Origin: Stictocephala bisonia
Taxonomy: Eukaryota; Arthropoda; Insecta; Hemiptera; Membracidae
Direction: 5' to 3'
Length of the DNA: 64,000 nt
NCBI GenBank assembly: GCA_035578905.1
Contig: JAQJVL010000112.1
Coordinates: forward strand, 952,479 to 1,016,478
A program made the position numbers and the translations under genes. Below, in pieces: positions 22,900-33,944 of the stretch (position 1 is the stretch's first letter; every line of letters starts with the position of its first letter). The notes under the pieces are model-generated. The model did no database searches. It was not told the DNA's origin and saw only the letters and a program-made list of their open reading frames with translations.

Positions 22900-22936
<37 letters not shown>
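22900..22936. repeat. (TA)n microsatellite, left
   Basis: Uninterrupted TA repeat that precedes the inverted-repeat element by about 35 bp. Confidence 0.9.
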
Positions 22937-22941
<5 letters not shown>

Positions 22942-22971
22942 AAGTTAAAATTAGGGCTACTTACGTATTTT

Positions 22972-23298
22972 AGGATGTAATAAAATTAAACTGAGTACAT
23001 ATATATTTGGCACAACAAGATAATCCACTGAACATGTTGAACACACAAATCAATTATACAAACCCTATTTTTGATAAGATTCGAAACATTAAAAATTATA
23101 ACTAAAAATATCACCAACTCATCCATATTCATCAATATTTACAAAAACCACATGTTTTACAATTGTATTTTGAAAATTATTATATACTCAACTTATTTTT
23201 AATTTACACTAGAAAATGACCAGAAAGTCGAAACATGTTGTGTAATGAGTTTTTAATAAAAATAAATATAAGGGTACTCAGTTTAATTTTATTACATC

Positions 23299-23300
<2 letters not shown>
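22972..23300. mobile_element. Inverted-repeat element lying between two (TA)n tracts
   Basis: AGGATGTAATAAAATTAAAC plus TGAGTAC (22972-22998) is repeated as a perfect 27-bp inverted copy at 23274-23300. The second arm directly abuts a (TA)n tract. Near the right arm lies GACCAGAAAGTCGAAACATG, which resembles the conserved half of hammerhead-containing Penelope-like element ends, but the CTGANGA half is degenerate (CTAGAAAA). A MITE that targets TA repeats is the alternative. There is no coding capacity. Confidence 0.6.

Positions 23301-23301
<1 letters not shown>

Positions 23302-23367
<66 letters not shown>
23302..23367. repeat. (TA)n microsatellite, right
   Basis: About 33 TA units directly after the right inverted arm. 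The IYIYIY frame at 23204-23467 is a by-product. Confidence 0.95.
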
Positions 23368-23369
<2 letters not shown>

Positions 23370-23370
<1 letters not shown>

Positions 23371-24420
23371 AATTTATAACTGCTGTGTAGTAGTTTATAT
23401 TATTTTTTACTCTATAACTTAAACCACATATTTTTGTATTATTATAATGTGATATATTTATTCCCACCGTGCAAACTAAACTTTTGAAATGATAATATCT
23501 TCAGTATAGATTTGAGGTCGTAATTCATAGATGGATTATATTATGCCTTAATCCCTCAAGGAACCTGGAATGTTGATTAAACAAGCACGCATGCTGCTAG
23601 TTTTAATTTTAAAATTGTAAAGTCTGAAGAAACCGCGGGATGCAGTTGTTGTCTAATATTTCAGTTATTATTTTAGGTCCTAAAACTGATTCCCATGATT
23701 AGTAAAATCTTTTCAAGAACGTGAATATGGACAAACTGGCTTCTGGCTGACTGGCGGCACATTAGAGGTGAAAATGTCCTCTCTTCAATAGATTCTGTAG
23801 CTTTATTTAAAAACGTATGCATTTAATTAGCGAGCTTTATTATACAGCATTTAGGATTTCTTGAAAACCCTAGACAACTCAGCATTGCATTTTGATTCAT
23901 CATAGTCCCCGACCTTGAGAAATGAAATAGTTGATCATTCTTATTTTCACGGCATTTAGGAATATTGATAGTTACTGTCAATAGTAACTGTTAAAATTAT
24001 ACTCAAACAAAAAATAAACAGTCTTTATGTTTTTGCGAAATCAAGATGTATTAGAAAATGCTTAGATTAGAATGTTTACATTTTTTTACAATCTATATTG
24101 ACTGTTTACTTTTAATTTTGCTGAACTCAAAATACAGGGGGAATTGTGTAACATTTGATTGTTTTTCAAAAACTTAATCAGTAGCTTTAAAATTATATTA
24201 TTAAAACTACTAACGATCAGTCTAAATCAGAAATATTTTTTACATAGGCCCTACCGAAGTCTTGTAATAAGGCAGTGGCTACGTATTATTTTCATGTTAC
24301 ATAAGAAATCTTTAGCTTTATAAACATTACAAAATACTACTAGAGGTGGTAAATGAAGCACAGCAATGAGTATTTTATGTCACTAGAATTATAATGACAA
24401 TTAACATACTCTGTATAAAC
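23370..24420. other. AT-rich sequence, no gene seen
   Basis: No recognised feature. Confidence 0.5.
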
Positions 24421-24424
24421 TGAC

Positions 24425-24725
24425 AAGTGCCATTGTACTTATATGGATGGATAGGTGGATCAATACCACTGTACTTGTATGGGAGGGTGGGTGGGTCAAT
24501 ATACCTGTACTTGTATGAGAGACCGGGTGGGTTAATACCACTGTACTTGTATGGGAGGGTAGTTGGGTCAAATTACCTGTACTTGTATGGGAGAGCGGGT
24601 GGGTTAATACCACTGTACATGTATGGGAGGGCGGGTGGGGTTGTTTTGGATCAAGATCAATATCCCTGTACTTTTATGGGAGGGTGGGTAGGTAAATATC
24701 ACTGTACTTTTATATGAGGGTATTG
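24425..24725 (+). repeat. 36-bp minisatellite array
   Basis: About eight units with ACCACTGTACTTGTATGGGA and G-rich halves. Quadruplex motifs: 24481-24495 (GGGAGGGTGGGTGGG) and 24624-24638 (GGGAGGGCGGGTGGG). A short non-repeat insert (TTGTTTTGGATCAAGA) interrupts it at about 24641. The frames at 24401-24613 (minus) and 24427-24717 (plus) are artefacts of the 36-bp period. Confidence 0.95.
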
Positions 24726-24729
24726 AGGG

Positions 24730-27435
24730 TGTGCATATCTTAATAGTTCGTATATATTTTCCATTCATAATTTAAATTTCAATATTGCTATATTGGGCTA
24801 CGTAAATGGAACTTATGTGTTACCTTAAAACAATAAAGGATGTTCATAACAGTGAACCAAATAAGAATCTCTAATCATTTGAATGGACTTTCATAACAGT
24901 GAGTTCTTGTTATAGTGCGAATGTCATTAATATATACACGAAACGTCTATATTACTGATTATACTTCATTAGTTATTTTTTAGCGTAGATAAAGTTGTCA
25001 TAACAGCTGAAATAAATAAACGTGTTGGTAGATTTTTTTTACCAATAAATAAATGGGTTTAGTGTGGTAAAATGTGCTAGAAATATAATGTCTGCAGTGA
25101 TCGTCTCTTGCTTATCGGTTGAAGATGAACTTTATTGGTATTTGATAGAGATTCAATATATTTCATAACTATCTTTCCAGGCAGTTGTTAAAGATGTGCA
25201 CGTGTTCTCAGTTCTTTGCATTGTCAGTTCTAGTTATATAACAACTTTTTACCACTCTTACGTAATCATTGTAGGAGTACACACATACCATTAACACTTA
25301 AGAAAATAGTTTGAATTTTGGATCAAGAACATTCTGTTTTAATGAATATAGTGATGCAGTTTCGAGCCAAATATTTCAAGAATAAGTAGAGAAAGTAAGA
25401 ATGTGACAAAACACAACCCTCTAAATTTCACAAAAAGAGACATTACATATATTTTCTAAATTTTATCAATCTCCTTCAAAATTTTAGTTTATATATATTT
25501 AATAATTAAACGCTATATGTTGATAGAGTTGCAGTCATGTTTAGAGAGTGGAAACTGTTCACGAATGGAATAAGTTTGTTTGTAATTTGTCTAATGTCAA
25601 GTGAAAATTAATATGACACCACTAGAATAAATTGCAATGAAAATATACTAAAACCAATACCTGAATTTTCGGCAAAACTAATCATAGTGTTCTTTTAAGT
25701 CCCATGGTAAAGAAAGGATCATATTAAATAGCGTAAGATATGCTAAATAATGAAATGGTGTCACTATTGTTTTGGACAGTAAAACGAAATACGTCGTTTA
25801 TGGGAGAGCAGTCTATATATTAAGTGGCTGGGTGGTTCCCCACTGATAAGTAGGTAAGCCTATCAATGGTGGACGGTGAGCCTATCAATATATGTTTCAG
25901 ATGGACGAAAGGGTCAACAATTTTAATTAAATAACGACAACTGGATGGGATTAGGCCTTTGATATTTAAGGAATTAAACCAGCCTTCGCGCTAACTGATT
26001 GTGTTAAAAGTCAAGTTTTGTTATCTTCAGTGTCAGTTATGTGCCATCAGTGTAAGTAAATATTTATATATACATGAAATAAGTATGACTAGAGTGAATT
26101 ATTTCCAAAATTCCAAATATTAGCAAGTCTTTTACTTACATTTAGGATTTATACATTACTAAACATTGTAATTTTGGTAAAATATAACTAAAAAAAACAA
26201 AAACCCATGGTGAATATTTTATCAGATAGTTATATCTTCAAAACGGTTTTAAATATTTGCATTAAGTAAAGTGAATTTAGTAAAATAAGTTTATATATCA
26301 ATAATTTAACAAAATACCACCCTTTAAATGTCACAAAAATATGCACTACATATATTTTCTAAAATATTATGAAGTAATCTGTAACACAGAAACTTTATTA
26401 AAAATGACCAAATCTTAAAAAATAATTTTATTTGCTAAATTTGTTCTCATTGTTTTGCTGAACAAGAAAGAAAAAAATATGAGGCTAGTTTGACCAATAT
26501 TTGTGCTTTAAAGTTTAATTGTTTACAAGAGCTCACTGGTTCAGAACTTCTAACTTCTCTCATAGTGTCACTTTCATTTATTTTTTAATTAACTTGCCAA
26601 TAATTGTTCTTATATAGAATGCTACAATTTACTCGTTGTAAAATTTTAAACATTTTGTAGTAACAAAATATATGATTTAAGAATTGTTTCCCAGTTTTTT
26701 TTTCTAAGTAAATGCAATGAAAAAATTATCATAACTTCAATCGTTGTTTCCCACAAGTTTTAAAATCCGTGTTTTATTAGACACGTACAAAATGCTGATA
26801 TAAGTACTACTACTTGAGCTTCAGAGTTACAAACTTTACTGCATATTTTATGATTTGTATATTTAATTGGTAGAATTATTGTTGTATGTATTATAGAAAT
26901 ATATTTTAAAATATAAATAGAATGAAAAATAAAGGAACAACTTGTAGAATATTTAATGTTGACTCATGCACAAACAACACACTGTATCTCCATGAATCTA
27001 CCTAAAAATGTGTAAAACAACATTTCCTTTAAAATTAAAATAAAATAAAACAAATAACGTTTTTTAGTAATATCAAATCAAATATACCTCTGCGAATTCA
27101 CTGAAAATAGGTCATTTAATTGTTTTGCATCGGAAACAAAAAAAAAAAAAAAAAAAACAGTTCAAATTGTTTGTATTTTTTACACTATTTCATACTTGAA
27201 AAAATAATTTCGAGTTAAAAAATTCTTAATAAAAAAATAACCTGTTTAAGTGTAACATCCCCTTAAATATATGTGTATGAATACATTTTTTCAGTGAGCA
27301 AGAATGTTTATAGTAAGTAAGTAATATTGTTGTTCTCTGAGTAACTTTGACCATTATTGGGTTTTCCCCACTTTTGACGTATTTAAAATTAAGCTATATC
27401 TTACATTACATTCTGTGTTAGAGTTGTTTCACTAT
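24730..27435. other. AT-rich stretch, no gene; contains one diverged direct repeat and an A20 run
   Basis: About 25405-25475 and 26300-26370 are diverged direct copies (pattern ACAAAAYACNACCCTYTAAAT…CATATATTTTCTAAA). A run of 20 A lies at 27138-27157. Otherwise nothing is supported. Confidence 0.5.
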
Positions 27436-27460
27436 TAAAGTAGATGTTCTTAGATGCTAT

Positions 27461-28105
27461 TCATTTCTGAAAACAGCAGTCAAATAGAAAATATATCGGA
27501 ACAGATTTTAAAATATTAAAGGACACAAAGTTCCCAGCTAAGGGTGCACTTGTGGTGTTGAACGATAGCATTGAAAATACAAAGCATAAGATGAGTAGAA
27601 AATATGAAATGGTCAATGAGCTAGAACCTTTATTCAGGGGAACCGAAGGGAGATTTGATATTATTAAGAACAAGATTCTAAGTATTAATACCGACGGTGG
27701 TTTCTCTATTTGGTAAACCGAATGGCCGAGATAGAAGAGCAAGAAACGTGTTGGTGTGCAATATCTCTGAGAACTAAAGTTCGGACGCAAAGTCATGAAT
27801 ATTAAATTTCAATGAACTAATATAAAATGTAATGCAGTTTGTATTACCCAGATCTAATGGCGATTGTTGATGCTGGGAATATGCAGCTGATCATAATATG
27901 TAAACCTTACATAAGGAAATCACGGACACTAAATAATCAATAATGTAATATAAATAGTCACAGATATTACTTCCCAAGAGAGGCAGCATCTCAACAAACT
28001 GAGATCTGAACTGGATAAACGTACTAAAAAAGTAGAGAACAATCTCACTATAAAATACAAAATAGGAACTCCAGCAATCACTAGTACTCAGCCCCAAAAA
28101 TTTCA
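27461..28105 (+). pseudogene. Retrotransposon ORF1 (RNA-binding/nucleocapsid-type) remnant
   Basis: Frame-by-frame reading shows an acidic/lysine-rich segment suited to a coiled coil (LNDSIENTKHKMSRKYEMV at about 27555-27615), then RRARNVLVCNISEN (about 27738-27780), a pattern close to the RRNN-V-L-I-x-NIPE start of the ORF1 RNA-recognition-like domain, and the C-terminal signature QHLNKLRSELDKRTKK…NNLTIKYKIGTP at about 27990-28075. The domain binds element RNA in the ribonucleoprotein (family knowledge). Several stops interrupt it. The 111-codon minus-strand frame at 27461-27796 is an antisense shadow of this region. Confidence 0.7.
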
Positions 28106-28114
28106 AACAGTGAT

Positions 28115-30480
28115 TCACCTGTCATTGTCTACTACCAAAATTTCAATGGGCTCAGAAATGAACTTTGCCAAATAACAGTAGCAGTTAATATTTGCCTTTT
28201 ACAAAGTAGTTATTCTTACGGATACAAACAATCAGCCCAATCCTTTGACCTCCGAATTGGGTTTGTATAACTATTCTTATTCTCACAAAGTTTGTTCGTC
28301 CCTTACAAGTCATAAGGTGTCAAGTAGGGTCTAAAGGCGTTCTGTTTGCTATGCAGTCTAATATTCCATCTTCTGAGACTAATTCGTCTGTTCTCAACGC
28401 TGAACACCTCTTTCTATCCATATTCATTACGTATATAATATGTAGATAGATACATGTAGTTTCTGTGAGGCGATGGAAGAAGTCAGCTCTACGATTGGAC
28501 CTATTATGGTGACTATTATCGCTGGAGATTTCAATAAACTTAATTTAATTAATAGACATATTATGTCAGAGGGTACTCTTACATCACGATAACCTACTGT
28601 ATTGACACCTGGTAACAGTGTCCTTTTTACAGCTGTGTCCTATCCTTTTTACAGCTAACACAAATAAGTAGTATGACAAACTCAAAAGATTTTACTTTGA
28701 ATTTAATTTTCTCCGCCAACGCTGAACTCTAAGTTGTGCACTAATGACCCTTCACTCCATGAAGAGGAGGATCATTCAGCGTTAGAATTTGAACTTCTCT
28801 ATAAATTTTCCCAATCAAAGCACAGCCAAGCTTCCAAGTTCAACCTTAATCTACGTATCATTCAGTCAGTATACAATTGGATACAACAACGTAAATAACT
28901 ATACTTGATCATTTTCTCAAATCCAAAGAAGTCTTTTATTAAAATTTGTAACAATACTTGTGTGTTCAATGAAAAAATCTGGGTAGTGCACTTTTACTTG
29001 TTGGATTTCCAAACACCTGAGGAAGCTTGCTATTAGTAAAGGGTACTCCACCACCACCATGACACAACGTTATGTCAAAATGACTACAATCGGTTGAAAT
29101 CAGAGCGTGTAAAATCCTTGGTAAAAAATTGCTATTTGGACTGTTTTACTATAGACAATAATAGTCTGATCTCTAAAATTCTAATCATATTGCAGTGCAA
29201 CATTATGAAGGTTTCTTCTATCCCCGACCATCTGCTTTTTGAAAATTGATGAACCACATGATATGTGTGTGTGTTTTTGCAGGTTTCTTTTCTACAATAT
29301 ACACAACACTTCGATCACCAAAGTGTCAATATACAATATATGTCTTCTACTTCTGTGTCAGCAACTTCGGTTGAGAGGAGCCTCAAGAGCCTTCATTGCT
29401 TAAAAAGTTCTAGTCCTGACCCCGCTGGTGTTTCAAAGTTTTGTAGTAGTGTTCTCCCGCCCATCTATCTATAAATTTCAACGGCTCAATCCTTGAGGTG
29501 ATTTTCACTTTCAACCTGAATTGAAATGCCTTGTACTGATCCACAAGTCTGGTGTTTGGGCTGATATTAGGAACTACTGACTAATAGTGAATGATTTAGT
29601 CTGAATTGTCAAAAATATTTGAAAGCTTATCTGGGTTAACATTTTTCTTCTTGAAAAGTATTATCTTTGCAAATAAAAATGGTATCTAGCCCAGTCGATC
29701 AACTACAATTAACGTGGTTGTCTTCACAAACAAGGTTTTCACTGTCTTTCAAGGGATAGCCCGCTAGACTGTGTCTATTAGTTTGAGTAAGTCATTTGAC
29801 AAGATTGTCCACTCCCTCTTGTCACTGGGTTATGTTTCGTATGGTTCCAGAATCATCTAACTGGACGTACTCTGGAGGTCAAATACGCATCTGCGCTGTC
29901 AAGATATATCTCTGCGTCATTGGTATTGCCTCAGAGATTCTAACTTCGGCCCATCCAATTTTATATATTAATAAAAGACGTTAGTGAACCTTTGAATGTA
30001 AACTTTCTTTTGTTTGCGGACGATGTGGAACTCTTTGAAGAATGGCCACTTTCTCTTATCTGATCTATCTCCTAAGGAATTTGGAGAGTTAAAAGGTAAA
30101 GATTGTCTTATTTTACCCGGTGAAGTTACCAGGAGAGAGTAGAGTAGTGGTGTGAAACTAATGCATTGAAGCTCAACCTTTAGAAAAATGTGTAGTTATT
30201 TCACTTATCAGGATGATACAAATTCCACATACAATTTTGATTACATACTTGGTGGTGGTGGTGTGTTCTTCAACTTTGATTGACAAGAGTCCTAGATTTG
30301 CAAAATTCAACTAGAAATCTAGGTCTTATTTGTCAAACTTGTCACCATCCTGTCTCGTCTGTCTGTATAACAGCTCTGTTTGTGAGTGTTGAGCTGCCAA
30401 TTGAGTATTCAACTGCTATGAGGTTTCAACCAGATTGGACACAGTGCGTCTTCTTAGAATGATTGGAGTGATGCTCGGTT
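28115..30480 (+). pseudogene. Retrotransposon ORF2 remnant (endonuclease + reverse transcriptase)
   Basis: It opens with VIVYYQNFNGLRNEL, the usual start of the endonuclease in this group. ELGLYNYSYSHKVCSSLTSH, VLFAMQSNIPSSE and the metal-binding AGDFN (28521-28535) follow, then HEEEDHSALEFEL at about 28760-28800. The RT region shows YNRLKSERVKSLVK (about 29085), LKSLHCLKSSSPDPAGVSKF, CLVLIHKSG…ADIRNY, and the catalytic block NFLLFADDVELFEEW (FADD at 30013-30024). CETNALKLN (about 30151) and LLRMIGVMLGFQYLD (about 30450-30495) close the thumb region. Multiple stops and shifts separate the blocks, so no functional enzyme can be made. Confidence 0.8.
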
Positions 30481-30799
30481 TTCAGTATCTTGATTTCTTT
30501 TTTTATTGTTATATTGTGATGTTATATGTTACTATGATTATAGATTTATTGTTGATATTATAATTACTATATTTTTTACTATTTTATTGCAATAGTTTAT
30601 TTATATTTGTTATTATCGTCACTTTATACTGTAGTATATAATTGCCACATTTGTTATATACTACACTTGTGTTGTTGCTGTTGTTCTTTGATTGTTGTAC
30701 TTGTTTTGATCGTACGTTCTATTGTAGTATAATATAAACTGTAATCTTAGATTACTATCTTATTGTAATCATGTTTTTATTTTTATAGTGGTATATCAC

Positions 30800-31140
30800 C
30801 GTAAATAAATACTTGCATTAAACATATTTACTTGAATACAACTCGCATTAAACATATGTAAAAGCAATGCATAAATGAATACACAAGAGCACACGTAATT
30901 GGATGTTCTACACTGTTGTATGTTCCATTTAGGTAATTGCATTAGTGTTTGCTCATTCACTACCTGGTCCCATGTTTGTTAAACAGTCGTACCTGACTCC
31001 CCTTGTCTCGTTCATCAGATGGCAATCCTTCTAATAAGCTTTCTGCATTAAGGTATTCATTAAAAATCAATATAAGCACAATCATAAAGGTTAAATCGTA
31101 TCTACATCAGGGAATTATCGTCATATTAAAAATATATACA
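30800..31140. other. AT-rich sequence between retroelement and 22-bp array
   Basis: No gene or clear repeat seen. Confidence 0.45.
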
Positions 31141-31500
31141 TTTAAATGTCGGAATAATTACGTTTAAGCGTTAGAATAGTTACGTGTAAGTGTCGGAATA
31201 ATTACGTGTAAATGTCGGAATAATTATGTGTAAGTGTCGGAATAATTACGTGTAAATTTCGGAATAGTTACGTGTAAGTATCGGAATAATTAGTTTAAAT
31301 GTCGGAATAATTATGTGTAAGTGTCGCAATAATTACGTGTAAATTTCGGAATAGTTACGTGTAAGTGTCGGAATAATTACGTGTACATGTCGGAATAATT
31401 ATGTGTAAGCGTCGGAATAATTACGTGTAAATGTCGGAATAGTTACGTGTAAGTGTCGGAATAATTACGTGTAAATGTCGGAATAATTACGTGTAAGCTC
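31141..31500. repeat. 22-bp minisatellite array
   Basis: About 16 units of GTCGGAATAATTACGTGTAA plus two bases. Units alternate between TAAATG and TAAGTG starts, and between AATAATTACG and AATAGTTACG, which gives a loose dimer of 44 bp. One unit is shortened (AATAATTAGTTTAAATG). TTACGTGTAA is itself nearly palindromic. Confidence 0.95.
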
Positions 31501-31754
31501 AATCAAATGTAAACCTTACGTGAATAAACTTGCACTAATATTTTATGTTCATTCATTTTACTAATATTTATATTGATTTGATCTAATGACATACTTTTGC
31601 CATTTATTTATACATTAATATTCATCATATGGAAGGTTTTATGTAAAATGTATAAACTTACCTCAAAACTATATTGGTACTATAAGATTACCAAAATTGT
31701 AATATGGAAATAAAATTACGTTCATAATATGCTGTGTATTTTGGTTTCATTAAC

Positions 31755-32350
31755 TTTAGTACTATCCACAGAGTCTTAGGGTACTACAGGGTATACCTGT
31801 AAAAGGCAAAGTCCTCACTGACTGACTCACTCACTCACTAATTCTCCAACTTCCCATGTATGCAGAGAGCTTAACATTTGTACACTGTTTCTTTAGGCAT
31901 TAAATAGGACAACTAAAGTATTTTCATCTTGATAAAGTACTCCTAAGGGGTAAGAACCAGCTTTAAAAGATTGCTCCAAATCATACCAAAGAATTGCTTT
32001 GGGTTGATTTTAGTAAATTAATAACAGCTGGTTTATAAATAAATAAACATGTCTATTTTAAATGATTGGCATTTTACTATTGATGCATTTTTTTATATTT
32101 TAATATGAGTTTAATCTTCAGCTGTTAAACAAAAATAAATTAAATTAACATGCTTGAAATAGGCTAAATAGGTGGCAAAGTAATTAGTGTGAGTTAGATA
32201 CTGGAACTAAATGTAATATTGTGATTTTACGTTATATAGGTAATCTACTTTTTTGTTTTATTGAATAGTTACATGCCGAGGCCGAAGGCCGAGGTGTATC
32301 GAGCGCAGCGAGCGTCTGGGTTGGCACGCCAAGCCTGCAGGGGTGTCCGA
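31755..32350 (+). repeat. Unclassified repeat with GC-rich palindromic tail
   Basis: The tail 32272-32350 reads GCCGAGGCCGAAGGCCGAGG, then TATCGAGCGCAGCGAGCGTC, then GGTTGGCACGCCAAGC and GCAGGGGTG. A diverged inverted copy of the tail occurs at 56920-56995. The upstream part begins near ACAGGGTATACCTGTAAAAG with a (CTGACTCA)-like stretch; whether it belongs to the same element is inferred. GC-rich nested inverted repeats in an AT-rich genome are typical of some non-autonomous DNA transposon ends. No coding capacity. Confidence 0.55.
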
Positions 32351-32579
32351 TAGTAATAATATAAAAGTTGGTAGCTGAATAGTAAAATATATCAATCTAA
32401 TAAATATTTAAATTAAAGAATTAACATTAAACAACCCTTTTCTGAAAAAGAGTATTATATTTATACACATTGGTTCAAATAATGATGCATTTTACTTGTT
32501 CAATGGCATATTGTGTAGGCCTTAATGTGTAAAAAAGTTAATGGAATTTAATAATTGTCTTATTTTACTAAGTGAATTT

Positions 32580-32740
32580 AGGGCAAAGAGGCCCTCTCTA
32601 ACACTTAACCTGAGGACCAACGACTAAAGGTGACTTCCGAATCACCACCAGTGACCGGGCAGGTGGGCTGCGTGCAAGGACGGAATTGCTCAGATAATCA
32701 CCCATCCAAGGGACAGCCAGGCTCGATGTTGCTTGATAAC
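32580..32740 (-). mobile_element. 5S-rRNA-related SINE-like element (or 5S pseudogene)
   Basis: On the minus strand, TATCAAGCAACATCGAGCCT then GGCTGTCCCTTGGATGGGTG matches the internal-promoter and 3' half of eukaryotic 5S rRNA (TTAAGCAACGTCGGGC…TTAGTACTTGGATGGGTGACC). It is followed by a non-5S body (GAGCAATTCCGTCCTTGCACG, GCCCACCTGCCCGGTCACTG, GGTTAAGTGTTAGAGAGGGC). 5S-headed SINEs (the SINE3 class) are known. The 5S 5' half is missing here, so promoter function is doubtful. Confidence 0.6.
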
Positions 32741-32943
32741 AAATACTTCACGAACATCTTAAAGTTGATAGTTATTCTATAAGTTATTTCCAATTAAAAT
32801 TCAGAGTTTGTGTTAGTTGGAACCGCAATATAAATAAACATATAACTTGATTGAGGCAGTGTAAAAAGTGCTTAGAATGTCTGAGTCTATTCAGTTTTAA
32901 ATTGTGAAGAGAGTGTTTTTAAACGGGTAGATAGCGTGAGTAA

Positions 32944-33165
32944 ATGTGGCTGATGAATGGAATAAGAAGTAATGACCGTTTAGCTGGGGTATTAGCAAAC
33001 ATTCCTAAAGCTCTGGAGGGAACAATAGACGTTATTTATCAGTCAAGAGTGTCCTTGGCGTTTCCATTACAGCAAGAGGCAATTTTAATAACTCACGTTA
33101 AATTATTTCTGCAAATTAACTGTTCTCAGAACCATATAACTCTAAGATGTATATTTTTACATTAA
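32944..33165 (+). CDS. Unrecognised 73-codon frame, possible exon or repeat fragment
   Basis: The middle of the frame (NDRLAGVLANIPKALEGTID, then LAFPLQQEAILITHVKLFL) is less AT-biased than the surroundings. It contains a splice-acceptor-like TTGGCGTTTCCATTACAG. I recognise no domain, and no partner exon or promoter can be tied to it. Confidence 0.2.
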   Translation: MWLMNGIRSNDRLAGVLANIPKALEGTIDVIYQSRVSLAFPLQQEAILITHVKLFLQINCSQNHITLRCIFLH

Positions 33166-33169
33166 AAAA

Positions 33170-33944
33170 AACTAATTTTTAACATGTTTAAATAATGCAA
33201 ATATAACTGGAATAGTTATTATATAATTTGTTTTCAAAATTTATTAACCAATTAAATTTTATTTAATATATTGGCTAAGCATTTTTAATTTTGAATTTCG
33301 TGACCATTTCATTTAAAGTTAACCTGCACAATGATTCCACTTAGTATAAGGCATTATTTACAGTAAACATTACACATTTATAATAAAATTAACTAAATCT
33401 GATTTCACTAGAGAAATGTATGTACAATAATACTACAATAACGATAATAATAATACATTATATATATCACTGTGTTAACTAATTTAATAAATATTGTAAT
33501 TGAAAAAATGCATCTTACACTAGACGTAATATTTAATTAAAAGCAAAGGATTTTTTACGTTAAGAAAAATTTCCAAATGGTTTTTATACGTTTTAGATCA
33601 CAGACCTGAACAACTTGAGTTGCTGGCCGTTCCGTTCCATTTAAGTTAGCCTAAATGTTTAGACAAATACTAGGGACAATATAGATAACGCAACACGAAT
33701 ATTTGAACTTGGAAAGAAAATTTATAGTTTTTTTATATTTTTTTATGCAGGGGTCCTTTATACAAAATATAAAAATCATATGAAAATGTCAAATGGAGCT
33801 ATATAGTAAAAAATACATCCGTGAACTAGTGTATCATAAATCTGAATATCGTACCTAAGACTAATTTACTTATGATGTAAGTAAATTTATGTTTATACTG
33901 TAGACATATAAGGAGTTGCCTTGTTATCACGAGATAAAATCAAG
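33170..33944. other. AT-rich sequence, no gene seen
   Basis: This flanks the truncated 3' side of the minus-strand Jockey-like element. It does not contain the missing RT motifs. Confidence 0.5.

Larger units (their letters stand above)
27440..30800 (+). mobile_element. Jockey-group non-LTR retrotransposon, full architecture, degenerate
   Basis: Fragments in three frames give a colinear element: ORF1 with a coiled-coil-like segment and an RNA-binding C-terminal signature (27.45-28.09 kb), ORF2 with an endonuclease (about 28.12-28.80 kb) and a reverse transcriptase (about 29.05-30.48 kb), then an AT-rich 3' region rich in TTATTGT. The domain order and motifs match Jockey-superfamily elements. 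Every domain carries stops and frameshifts, so the copy is long dead. The 5' and 3' ends are not sharply defined. Confidence 0.8.

Noticed and set aside
25405..26370. Two similar ~70-bp segments as possible LTRs of an element
   Set aside because: Similarity is short and diverged. No TG…CA ends, primer-binding site or coding sequence lies between them.
27461..27796. 111-codon minus-strand frame as a membrane-protein gene
   Set aside because: The plus strand reads as the ORF1 coiled-coil region of a Jockey-group element; the antisense frame is a shadow of it.
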